Shown here: positions 27,540-37,800 of the stretch, one piece after another
Layout of the letters: each line of letters opens with the position of its first letter
Position numbering within the stretch: the stretch's first letter is position 1
NCBI GenBank assembly: GCA_012841305.1
Contig: DUVA01000251.1
Location: forward strand, 1 to 41,168
DNA: 41,168 bases
Reading direction: 5' to 3'
DNA from: Bacillota bacterium
Lineage (GTDB): Bacteria; Bacillota; SHA-98; UBA4971
Made by a program: the position numbers and the translations under genes
The notes under the pieces: model-generated
Database searches by the model: none
What the model was told of the DNA's origin: nothing
Seen by the model: only the letters and a program-made list of their open reading frames with translations

Positions 27540-28675
27540 CAGTCTCGTCCTTCCATAATGCTTATGAAATCCAAACGTAGAAGGTGCCGGCCGATAGTAG
27601 CAAAACTAAACACTGATAGCATCACTGGTATAGGAAGGGAAAACATCAATGCCCTTAGCCCCATTGGCGAAACCGGGATCCCGCGGGGCCCCAGAATCCA
27701 CTTGGCGATGTATATCAGCACTCCCTTTGAAGCCACTATTCCCAGAACGTAGCCTGCAAAAGCAAGGATCAACACTTCGTCGAATGCTCTCCTAACAAGC
27801 TGGGTAGGTGTTAAGCCAATAGCCGCCAGCAAGCCGTACTCCTTCATTCGACCAAGGAGATGTACCGTGTTCAGCAAGCCCATTGCACACGAGATAATGG
27901 CAACAACCAAGAAGTTGACCAGCCACAATAGCAAGTCCATATTCTGAGATTCAGACCGAAACTGCCTTTCGGCTGTTCCAAGGTTTCGGACGAGCACTTG
28001 ATTGCCTGGGAGCATAGCCAGATACGAGTTCAGTTCATCTCGATATCCCTCTCTGGGAAAGACTAAATATGCAAAATCAAGCTCTCCGGTGTCCAACGCC
28101 CATTGAGCCTTGAAGTACTCAAGAGATGCGATGCCATACGGAACATCTCCTGTTAGAATACCGGTTACCTGAAACATACCCCACAAGTAGTCGTCCGGGT
28201 TTACTTCTCGACCAACCAGATCCCCAATACTGATTCCCTTTGCAGTCGCGATTTCTTCGTGAATAGCAATGCCGTCTTCACCCGCATAGGGCAGACGGCC
28301 TTTCTTGACTCTTAACCCAATCCGAGCCAGGCAAAAATCGGCCCTGTCTTCCGGAACGGCCAGTATGGTTCTTCCCTCAGTCCCGAATAGGCCCTTAACC
28401 TTCACTTTGGAATCGAGAACAGGAACCATTTCTTCAACATGTTCACATGCTACGATTTCGTTAGTAATTTGCTTCGGTATCCCTGCTTGCTTAGATACTA
28501 CCAGAGAGTACGCCTCATAGGGCTTCACGTTGGCTCTGTAGACGGACATCAGCACAGACCCGGTTAAAGTAGCCACCGTACCGACAACAAGCACAGAAGA
28601 TGCCACGAGTAAGAATAACGGAACTGCTTTAGCGCGGTTTCGCCAGTAGAACAGACCCGGAAAGGGAATTATCAT
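27539..28675 (-). CDS. ABC transporter permease (FtsX-like)
   Basis: 378 aa; N-terminal TM, large periplasmic-type domain, C-terminal FtsX-type TM helices; directly precedes ATPase. Confidence 0.85.
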   Translation of the reverse strand: MIIPFPGLFYWRNRAKAVPLFLLVASSVLVVGTVATLTGSVLMSVYRANVKPYEAYSLVVSKQAGIPKQITNEIVACEHVEEMVPVLDSKVKVKGLFGTEGRTILAVPEDRADFCLARIGLRVKKGRLPYAGEDGIAIHEEIATAKGISIGDLVGREVNPDDYLWGMFQVTGILTGDVPYGIASLEYFKAQWALDTGELDFAYLVFPREGYRDELNSYLAMLPGNQVLVRNLGTAERQFRSESQNMDLLLWLVNFLVVAIISCAMGLLNTVHLLGRMKEYGLLAAIGLTPTQLVRRAFDEVLILAFAGYVLGIVASKGVLIYIAKWILGPRGIPVSPMGLRALMFSLPIPVMLSVFSFATIGRHLLRLDFISIMEGRD

Positions 28676-28729
28676 TCAGACGGCCGGAAGTCTCAGATCG
28701 GAGACTCCTCGCCTTATCACTCCTTAGCT

Positions 28730-29365
28730 CTAGTAAATGTGGGCATCGACCATAGCTGGGAACTTGACCATCACATAAAACTGAGTATCCGCCGGAAGGA
28801 CAATATTTTCCCCTTTGGTCAAGGCAGGGGCGAATAACCATAGTGGTCCGACAAGAACGACACCTGCCAAAGTACCTGCTCCGATTACGTCCTTATCCCG
28901 TCCTGCAGTCTGCTCGTTTGCCTCGATGGCTATCCGTTGACCATCAACAGCAGAAACAAAGTCCAGTGAAATCCTGAGCTTCCCGCCCTTACCCCACCCT
29001 TTGGCAGGCTCAACTTCAGTCACTCTGCCCTGTCCGATAGAACCAATGGCGATGACAACAGCACCGTCAACAATAACATCCTGAAGCACTTCTACTCCAA
29101 ATACATCACCTACACGGACGCTCGCAGAACTGAGACGGTTTAACAGCCTGACCGGGAACATCGTACCGAAAGGAATCTCTCTCTGAACAACTGCCATGGG
29201 CCTCCTGGTGGCAGCCTTCATCTTCCTGGCTTCGTAATCGTAGACGAACCTCTGAGGCACCGCCTCCTGCTCCTCACCGCCGCTGCTACACCCTGTAATC
29301 CCTAAAGAGACAATCAACACAATGAGGGAACAGGCAATCAACCTTCTGACCGACCCTTTACCCAT
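28730..29365 (-). CDS. Hypothetical lipoprotein
   Basis: Lipobox LGITGC; GGAGG SD before ATG at 29365 (track ORF begins 29383). Confidence 0.7.
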   Translation of the reverse strand: MGKGSVRRLIACSLIVLIVSLGITGCSSGGEEQEAVPQRFVYDYEARKMKAATRRPMAVVQREIPFGTMFPVRLLNRLSSASVRVGDVFGVEVLQDVIVDGAVVIAIGSIGQGRVTEVEPAKGWGKGGKLRISLDFVSAVDGQRIAIEANEQTAGRDKDVIGAGTLAGVVLVGPLWLFAPALTKGENIVLPADTQFYVMVKFPAMVDAHIY

Positions 29366-29869
29366 GGCTAGTTCCTCCTTCACATCATGTGTCCCCCTTG
29401 GCTATCATGGTATTATCATCATATGCACTTACACGATAGACTCATTTTGTAGATATGGCCTGCGTTAGAACTTTGACCCTCTTTAATGGTCATATATGTC
29501 ATTTGGTAGAAACAACCCATTCCACTCCTCCGCTATTCGTCGCTCAAAAGATAATTCCTTCCTCATAATCCAGACTTTGGTGATCATGGTCTTCCCCGGA
29601 TGTGCGGCCATGGGCTCATTAACAACATTACGCAATTCCCAACAGGAGTTCAAAACCCTTCGTAATCACTCCCTTTGCGCCGTTTTCCTAACTGAATTGG
29701 TCATAACCCAGGGTTAACATAGTCCCCACAGCGCGAAGCCTCCGGATCTTAAGCACCAATTGGGTGCGGGAACCAAAAATGCCGTGAGAATAGTCCCCAC
29801 GGCGAAGCCAACTGATTTGCCCGGTTTTGCCCAAGAGCATCTGATTTTGGAATTTGCCCAAAAACCAAA

Positions 29870-29890
29870 AGGGCCGGCAACACCGGCCCT
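29870..29890 (-). terminator. Rho-independent terminator of tRNA-Arg
   Basis: AGGGCCGG-tgttg-CCGGCCCT on the minus strand followed by TTTTGGTTTTT. Confidence 0.75.
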
Positions 29891-29907
29891 ACCTGTATCT
29901 TAAAACA

Positions 29908-29983
29908 TGGCGCGCCTGGTAGGAATCGAACCTACGGCCCTCTGATTAGAAGTCAGATGCTCTATCCCCTGAGCTACAGGCGC
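29908..29983 (-). tRNA. tRNA-Arg (anticodon TCT), CCA encoded
   Basis: GCGCCTG/CAGGCGC acceptor, CTGACTTCTAATCAG anticodon arm, GTTCGAATCC T-arm. Confidence 0.97.
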
Positions 29984-30118
29984 ACGAAAACTTATCTATC
30001 AATTGCTATCGATATATTACCACACTTCTACGAGGTGTTGCAACACTCTCACCTCGTTTCCGGCAGTGTATGTTGTACCTACATTGGCTTACTTAGTCCC
30101 AAGCTAAGGAAGATCTGT

Positions 30119-30841
30119 CTACTGACCTTCCCGTATACCTGCTAGCCCCATAAACCAGGTCTTAATACGCACAGCAGGCCGCGCATGAATAACGGATCGC
30201 TCCGTAAGGCGCCTCTCCCACGCACCAAAGAGCACAGTGAACGCAGTCGTCAATACAAGGTAAAGAACTCCGGCTGCGAAGTACACCTCCAGCGGGCGAA
30301 AGGTAGTCGCAATCATCTGCTGAGCTGAGCGCATCAGATCCACCATAGCAATAGTTGATACCAAAGATGAATCCTTAAGTCTCGCAACAGCTTCATTGCC
30401 CAAAGGCGGCATTATTCTGGGAAGAGTCTGAGGGAATATCACCCATCTCATTGACTGCATATAGGTCATTCCCAAGGATCTGGCTGCCTCTCGCTGGCCT
30501 TTATCTATGGACAGAATACCTCCGCGAAAGATCTCTGCTATGTATGCTGACGCATTCAAGGTCATTCCTATGGCTGCAGCGGGAAACGGATCCAGAGTTA
30601 TGCCTGCTTGTGGCAGACCGTAGTAGATTAGGAAAAGCTGCATCAACAGCGGGGTCCCCCGCATCCACCAGATGTAAAGTGAAGCGGGTTTATTCAGTAA
30701 AGGATTTCGGGATATGCGCGCCAATGCCAGGCCAAGTCCTATGGCCATCCCAAACAGCATGGAGAGGCATGTAAGCTCCATAGTCATTGCCGCACCTTTT
30801 AGAAGCACCGGGCAAAGCCCTATCATAAACTTTATATCCAT
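30119..30841 (-). CDS. Polar amino acid ABC transporter permease
   Basis: LKGAAMTMELTCLSMLFGMAIGL, WWMRGTPLLMQLFLIYYGLPQ, REAARSLGMTYMQSMRWVIFPQTLPRIMPPLGNE. Confidence 0.93.
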   Translation of the reverse strand: MDIKFMIGLCPVLLKGAAMTMELTCLSMLFGMAIGLGLALARISRNPLLNKPASLYIWWMRGTPLLMQLFLIYYGLPQAGITLDPFPAAAIGMTLNASAYIAEIFRGGILSIDKGQREAARSLGMTYMQSMRWVIFPQTLPRIMPPLGNEAVARLKDSSLVSTIAMVDLMRSAQQMIATTFRPLEVYFAAGVLYLVLTTAFTVLFGAWERRLTERSVIHARPAVRIKTWFMGLAGIREGQ

Positions 30842-31097
30842 AAACTACTCTCTCCTAGTGGAATCCTCTAGCGCAACTACTTTCTTCCTTGAACTAAGTC
30901 CATCCATATCCTTAAGCTGCCGGTGCCGGCGTTCACATCACCAACACCCGAGACCTCTTGAAATCCGGCATTTTTCAGAACACCAAGGATTTCTCTTAAT
31001 CCACAGGACCGGTTCTCTCAGAATCGCAAAACACCGGCAGCTAATTGGAAACTAACGTAACGAGATGTGATGACACAACCTCAAGGATGCTTACTTA

Positions 31098-31901
31098 CTA
31101 CTTGGAGACATCCACTCCAAACCACTTCCGAGAGATTTCTCCGTACGTACCGTCTGCCTTGATGGAATCAATCGCTTGGGTGACAGCTTCTCTGAAAGAG
31201 GCATCACTCTTCCTGAAACCAATGCCGATAGACTCCTCTGCCAACTTCTCTTCCAGCACTCGGTAAGCTCCGGCCTGCTTCATTATGTAGTACCTGCCGA
31301 CAAACTCATCCACTACAAGCGCTTGGATGCGGCCGATGGCAAGGTCTGTGAAAGCCTCAGGATATGTGGCATAGAGCTTCAGATCCTTGAACCCCCCGAA
31401 CTTCTTCGCCGCGACCTCCCCTGTGCTGCCCAGCTGCGTGCCGACTACCTTACCTTTGAGGTCAGAAAGGGTGTTGATGTCTTTTGTTTGCTGTTTGACT
31501 ACTATGATCTGTGCCCCATAGATGTAAGGCGGGCTGAAATCGATTTTCTCCGCTCTCTCGTCAGTAATGGTAAGTGTGGACAGAATCATATCGAACTTCC
31601 CGGATTGAAGCGCAAGGATTACTCCGTCCCATGCAGTGGGAACCCACACAATATCAACCCCGAGCCGCCGGCCTATCTCATCTGCAAGATCCACATCAAA
31701 ACCAATAAGGTTACCCTTCTCATCCCTGTACTCCATCGGAGGGAAGGCGTCATCTACGCCTATCCTGATGACACCTGCTGCCTTTACCTTCTCCAACGAA
31801 CCATCGCCAGAAGCGGCCCAAACTACACTACTTGCCGTCAATACAGCAGTCATCACCGAGATCAGCACAACCTGTAACAGTTTTCTTGTGTTCTTTGCCA
31901 T
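31098..31901 (-). CDS. Polar amino acid ABC transporter substrate-binding protein
   Basis: IRIGVDDAFPPMEYRDEKGNLIGFDVDLADEIGRRLG; signal peptide. Confidence 0.94.
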   Translation of the reverse strand: MAKNTRKLLQVVLISVMTAVLTASSVVWAASGDGSLEKVKAAGVIRIGVDDAFPPMEYRDEKGNLIGFDVDLADEIGRRLGVDIVWVPTAWDGVILALQSGKFDMILSTLTITDERAEKIDFSPPYIYGAQIIVVKQQTKDINTLSDLKGKVVGTQLGSTGEVAAKKFGGFKDLKLYATYPEAFTDLAIGRIQALVVDEFVGRYYIMKQAGAYRVLEEKLAEESIGIGFRKSDASFREAVTQAIDSIKADGTYGEISRKWFGVDVSK

Positions 31902-32010
31902 AGCAATTGCCTCCTCACTTCTTTGCCTTCTTTAGGTTTCTACTTCGCAATCCCCAAAATCGAGCAAAAACCAGATCTGTGTCTTCGTGTGCTGCATCAG
32001 ACTTTTGGAT

Positions 32011-32345
32011 AAAAAAATACCTCTCGCCCCATACAAGGGACGAGAGGTGACTCCCGTGGTCCCACCCTAATTGGCTACCCATTTTCGTAGATCGGGTAAC
32101 CCACTCATTGTCCGGTACGGCACACTGTCCTTAGTGGACTGTTGTGATTATACCTCCCCGCAGTAACGGGCGGGACCCGTCAAAGCCTACTTCCATCATA
32201 AAGCCATAGTAACATTTGCACACATGACTCAGTTTCGGTTTGCACTCCGGGGTGTGTTTCAACCGGCGCTTCGTGTCGGGCTCTCACCTTCCCCGACTCG
32301 CTTAGACTCTACATCCGGCCTACTTATCCCCGTCATAGCTTTCTC
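32011..32345 (-). promoter_or_regulatory. T-box leader (tRNA-sensing riboswitch) upstream of the amino acid transporter
   Basis: T-box TTAGGGTGGGACCACGGGAG (32051-32070), terminator ACCTCTCG...CGAGAGGT + T7 (32011-32048), Stem I apical motif AGCGAGTCGGGGAAGGTGAGAGCCCGAC and AGTA/GAA specifier-loop motif. Confidence 0.88.
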
Positions 32346-32433
32346 TTATCATTGCATTCGATCTTGTCGTCCTCATCCTGTGGACTCTTTCACCTGCGCA
32401 GGCTCATTGTTCAGGATGTTCCGATTTACGGAT

Positions 32434-32462
32434 ACTCTAGCACGCCTTGCCAGACTTGTCAA
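32434..32462 (-). promoter_or_regulatory. Promoter of the T-box transcript
   Basis: TTGACA (32457-32462)-17-TAGAGT (32434-32439); -35 overlaps the stop codon of the upstream GH13 gene. Confidence 0.6.
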
Positions 32463-34669
32463 GGATTCTTTTCCGGATTCTTTTCCGGAGTCCCTGCAAC
32501 TAATATACGGGCTTCACCCGGACCTAAGTCGAAAACCTCAAGTCTGCCTCCGGCGACTTCGTGTGCCTGCCCTGTAAAAGCGTCAACAAAGACCGTGCCG
32601 TCACTGACACTGTCCATAGCAAGGTCTACCGATACGCCGGTATCCCCTGCACACACTGCCACTACTACCGTTTCTCCCTCATAATGACGGGAAAATGCGA
32701 AAGATCGTGTCGGATCATCCACCAACAACCAGCGCATGTTTCCGCGCCTCAGCGCAATGCTGCTCTTTCGAAGGCGAATTAGGCCTTTATATAGCTGGAG
32801 GAGCTCTCGATCTTGTTTGGATTCATCCCAAACCATTGTCCCACGGCATCCCGGGTCCTTGGAGCCCCTCATCCCGATTTCGTCTCCGTAGTAGACTATA
32901 GGTGCGCCCGGATAAGTCATCTGGAAAACGATTGCAGGTACCATCAGGTTCTTGTTTCCGCGAAACGCGGTATACACTCGCTCCGTGTCATGGCTGCCCA
33001 GCAAGTTCAGAAGAACCATCGACGCGGCATCAGGATAATCTGCCCTCGTAGACTCAAGCCTGCCCATAAAATCCGAGGCCTTGCAGGTTTTCCTTGCAAA
33101 AAAGTCCAAAACTGCGTCACGGAATACATAATTCATTACTGCATCGAACTGATCTCCCTGAAGCCAAGCACTTCCGTTGTGCCAGATTTCACCGACGATA
33201 TATGCATCAGGATTGATCCCCTTGACATGGTCACGAAATTCTCTCCAGAAAAAGTGGCCGATTTCATTAGGGACATCCAGTCGCCATCCGTCGACTCCTA
33301 ATTCCATCCAATATGTGACTACGTCCAAGATGTAGCTGCGCACCTCAGGGTTTTCCATGTTAAGCTGAGGCAGATCGGGAAATCCCCACCATGCCTCATA
33401 ATTGGGTTTTGGTGACCTACGGATTGGGAAATCATGAATATGGTACCAGTTTACATAACGTGAATCTCGCCCTTTTGCTACGATATCCTGAAAAGCCCAG
33501 AAGTTGTATCCTGTGTGATTGAAAACTCCATCTAGGATGACCTTGATTCCCGCAGCGTGAAGAGCTGATACCATTTCCTTGAACTTATCCAGGCCCCCAA
33601 AACTCGGATCAATCTTCATGTAGTCAGATGTATCGTATTTGTGATTTGAAGGCGCCTCAAAAATGGGATTAAACCAAATTGCAGTAATCCCAAGCTCCTC
33701 AAGGTAGGAAATATTGTCTATGACTCCCTGGAAGTCGCCGCCGAAGAAATTGCCGGTTGTCGGAGTCCCACCCCAGCTACGAACAGCAAATGGATCGTTC
33801 GCCGGGTCGCCGTTTGCAAATCTCTCAGGAAATATCTGATAGAACACGGCATCCTTCACCCATTCCGGGGTCTGAAACACAGAAAGGCCGGCGAGATCCA
33901 GCTCAAACCCGTCATCGGCACCGGGTGCATACCTGTTTGCACCTGCAGGCGAGTACCAAATCCTCGTATCACCGTCTTCCAGCACAAATCGATAACATAG
34001 AAGCCCGTGAGATGCGGGGATCACAGCCCGATAGTACGTAAAGCCCCCGGCAGTTGCATAAGGCTCCATGGGAATGCTTCCTCTGACGCTGCCACGCGCC
34101 TGATTGTCGAAGCCGTCAGCGCACCCCTCATGACTAGAGAGATTCAACGCGTATTCCATCCGCACTCTCTCAACGTCAGATGTCCTCGTCCGCAGCCTGA
34201 CTGCAACGGTTGTGCTGCCTTCACGTTCGACATAGGGGGACGCATTCTCATGCCAGAGGGCTTCAGTCACTATCTGACCATCCCCGGCACTGCACTCGGC
34301 TTTCAGCAACTCTGTATCACCCACTATGACGACGGAATTTCGTCCCCCATAACCATCATCACGGAACGCCTCCGCTTTCATGTCTGTCACCCACACCGTC
34401 CCATCAACGACAAACTTATACTGATGCTCTCCTCGAGGTAAACTCAACACTATCTTCCATATGCCGTCACCGTCCGCATCTTCCATAGGCGTGGCGGTTA
34501 TGCTCCAATTATTGAATGTGCCGGCCAAACAGACAGATCTCCCAGGACGTCCTGGCATGAATGTAAACTCTACCTCGAAAGTCTTGCTTTCCGCCGGCCA
34601 ACCCAGAAACGAAATAACGATTATCAGTATACTATATACAAATACGTTCCGCATGACAGCTTTGGACAT
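32459..34669 (-). CDS. Secreted GH13 alpha-amylase/neopullulanase-type enzyme with N-terminal CBM48-like domain
   Basis: VEFTFMPGRPGRSVCLAGTFNNW; DGVFNHTG, DGWRLDVPNEI, VGEIWHNG, LLGSHDTERV; signal peptide after ATG at about 34669/34654. Confidence 0.92.
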   Translation of the reverse strand: MSKAVMRNVFVYSILIIVISFLGWPAESKTFEVEFTFMPGRPGRSVCLAGTFNNWSITATPMEDADGDGIWKIVLSLPRGEHQYKFVVDGTVWVTDMKAEAFRDDGYGGRNSVVIVGDTELLKAECSAGDGQIVTEALWHENASPYVEREGSTTVAVRLRTRTSDVERVRMEYALNLSSHEGCADGFDNQARGSVRGSIPMEPYATAGGFTYYRAVIPASHGLLCYRFVLEDGDTRIWYSPAGANRYAPGADDGFELDLAGLSVFQTPEWVKDAVFYQIFPERFANGDPANDPFAVRSWGGTPTTGNFFGGDFQGVIDNISYLEELGITAIWFNPIFEAPSNHKYDTSDYMKIDPSFGGLDKFKEMVSALHAAGIKVILDGVFNHTGYNFWAFQDIVAKGRDSRYVNWYHIHDFPIRRSPKPNYEAWWGFPDLPQLNMENPEVRSYILDVVTYWMELGVDGWRLDVPNEIGHFFWREFRDHVKGINPDAYIVGEIWHNGSAWLQGDQFDAVMNYVFRDAVLDFFARKTCKASDFMGRLESTRADYPDAASMVLLNLLGSHDTERVYTAFRGNKNLMVPAIVFQMTYPGAPIVYYGDEIGMRGSKDPGCRGTMVWDESKQDRELLQLYKGLIRLRKSSIALRRGNMRWLLVDDPTRSFAFSRHYEGETVVVAVCAGDTGVSVDLAMDSVSDGTVFVDAFTGQAHEVAGGRLEVFDLGPGEARILVAGTPEKNPEKNP

Positions 34670-34816
34670 ATACTTGACCTCCGCTCCGTCAAAGACCGCG
34701 CACTCCCCATGCGAACCCGGGGGCTCCACACCCTAAGACCCTTGGCCTCTTGCCTACAACCCCCGGGAATTACAGCATGAGGTAAACTTGGGCTGTCCCG
34801 GAACCGGGCTTAGCCT

Positions 34817-37800
34817 TCACTCCTTGGAACCATATACCATTGGCACTTCAGCCAACGTACCGGCATCTACATCATACGCCCCTAAAATCTCCTCCTGAGT
34901 CATTCCCAAAGGGGCCAGGAGATCCAAGACATTTGGATCGATGTGTGAATCGTGTCCGCCTCCAAGCCTCCACTCTTGCGCAGTCTCCAGGACTTCCCTC
35001 ACCCTGAGGTTGCCGGTGGCAGCATAACCCTCCTGACTCAGTATGAATACCTGGTACCCCCAATGGGGTTCCGGCTCGCCCAGGACAGATTTTGGCACAT
35101 GGATGGAGATAACGTTGTTTAAAGTGTCCACGCTGACTCTGACCGCTCCGTCAAGTTCTCTCCCGTCAGATGTGAAAATCCTTTGCATCCAGCCTTCCAT
35201 CCAAATGGCGTACTCCCATGCGCATTCCGGTGAGAAGGTCACGTTCCTTCCGCCTAGGGCGTCAGTCTCTCCTGAATTAGGCTTGCCGTCAGTATCAATG
35301 TAAATGTCGATGGTTTGCAGTGATACTCCAATCGGCGAGTTCCATGGATTGGTAATCTCGCCTGAAAACTGAACCTGAAATACGATGTCATCTTGTACGT
35401 CCAGCACTTCGAAGGATAGCATGTCAAACACACCCGGCGTGAATACCTGGCTCAACGGATATGTATACGTGCCTGGGCCGTAGTCATCGCCTTGGGGATC
35501 ATCCCACTTGAACAGGGTCGTTCCTCGGACGACTTCAGGCACCCTGACCGCACAAGGGCCTTCACAAGGAATCATGTCTACATTCTTCCCTTCTTGTGAA
35601 GCCACTGCAGCAATGCTCACAACATCCCCAGGCCTCAGATTGATATCTGCAAACGGTAGCTGTATCTCGATAGTCTGATTCACGCCTGATGTGGTTAGGG
35701 GCCTTGCCTCGACCCACGCTTCATTGCCGTCAGCGAACGCCAGGCGCGCTTTTGCAGTACCTGGTTCGGTTACCTTGTCAAAATCCACAAGCACCTCAGT
35801 ACCGGGAGAAAACCCGATTACTGTCGCATCAGGGCCTTCCCTGCTCCACCTTGGCATGCTGTTGAGTTCGGGCAATCTGGGATTGGCAAGATACAAAGCC
35901 ACTGCCAAATCAGTTTCATAGACATCTTTCAGTCCGCCTCTGACATCGATACGAACATAGAGGTTTTCTGCGTCAACTCCCAGCCACAAGGCGCGGAGAA
36001 TGTTCTTGCCCTCCCCGCCGGCGAGCATGGCAGCCCCTTGCTTAAAGTAAAGAGCTGCTTCGTTCCACTCACCTGCCTGGATTAGGCCGTCAACTTCAAC
36101 CTCTCTCATGAAATCCTTCATCTTCTCATTGGGAACTGCAGGCTCCTTCGGAATAATCGGCATGTATAGGTATCCCGGCACCGGCCGGCCTATGTATGAA
36201 TAGACATTTTGCAGATGAATCCGGAAAAGCTCATCGAAGGCATGGTCTTGCCCGGAATCCTGGTCATCCCCGTACCACCAGAACCAATCACTGCCTTCAG
36301 CTGCATAGAACTCATCCCATGCTTTCTCAAGCGCATCCATCTCTTTCGCGTCTGGCTTTCGTGTGGCCGCTTCCTGAGTATAGTCAGCCAAGGCCTTCCT
36401 GGCTTTAGCAAGGTAATCCCAAGCTCTGTTCTCCTCGGTTTCGCCTATCCACGTCTCAAGGTTGCTGTCAATCCACGACCCTGTGAAAAGCTTGGGGAGC
36501 TTTGCGGTGGCAGGATGCTCCTTCAGGAATTCACTTACTGTCACAGTTTTGAACTCAGGATCGCTGTCAAGCATCGTGTAGAGGGCATGGAGGAACTCCT
36601 TGCCGTCATTCTCGTAGTATTCCCAACAGTTTTCTCCGTCAAGAGCAATAGTCACAATGTGCGGGCCTGGTTCGCCGATTAAGTCAAGCTTGACTTTCCT
36701 TAAATACTCCATGAAATCCCGAGCAGCAGCAGTGCCATTCATTCCAGAGTAACTGAACCCGACCTTATCAGACAATGCAATATCCCGGAACAGAATCGTG
36801 ACTGTCTTCCCGTTCTCTTCAACAAGGTAGGGCTTATACAGAAGATTCGGACGGGCTACGTTCCCTGCGCCGTCTCGCAAGCTTATCCCAAGAGAACGGG
36901 CAAGTATCCCTTCGCTTGATACCATCCACTGAAATCCGGCATCATGGACAAGCCCGACAATATCCTGGCCTACAGCTTGCTCAGAAGGCCACAGGCCCCT
37001 CGGCTTCCTGTCGAAATGATCCTCATATGACTTGATTGCCATCTGGAGTTGCGCTTCCACGTCCACAGGATATGCAAACAACTCCCCGGGAAGCTCCAGG
37101 TTGGGGCTGGCAATGCGTGCAAGGTTTACATCGTAAAGAAGAGGCATGATCGGATGATAAAACGGAGTGGTAGTCACTTCAATTTGCCCTCTATCCTGCA
37201 TCTCCTTGTGGAGTGGAATGACTTTCGCCACAATGTCCAGGTGTTTGGCTAAGACTATTTGCTTCTCATGCTCAGTGAAGCCTTCACCCTTTCTGACGAG
37301 GGCTTGAATAGCCGGGTCTTCCTCGATAAAATCGGGATCCAGCCAAGCCAGGTTGAACCACACCTGCAAATCTCTAAAGTCGTCCTCAGTAAATTTCTCG
37401 ATTGCCTCTGCAATTGAGCTGTCTGAGACAGTCTCTCCCCGTTTCTGCAGAAGCTGCCAATATCTCGGATGTGTTTTGATCATTCGCTCCCAATTTGCGT
37501 CAAAAAACCTTCTCAGGATAAACTCCTTATCGTCCCTTGTCAGACTGGACGCCGATTTCTCGCTGAGAATCAATTGGATATCCTTTGCGCCTGCTTCGTA
37601 TTCATCCAATTGAAGAATCAATGAGGGAACATAGTTGAATCCCAAATGCACATTGGGATAATCCGCGAGAATCGCAACCATATCATAGTAGTCCTTTGCC
37701 GCATGCATCCTGACCCACGGCATCATATACAATCCCGTAGCAGTGTTCTTGTAGAACGGTTGATGATTATGCCAGATAAGCGCCACATACAACGGCTCAT

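Noticed and set aside
31176-31877. 233-aa plus-strand ORF
   Set aside because: Entirely antisense to the amino-acid SBP gene; mirror-frame artefact
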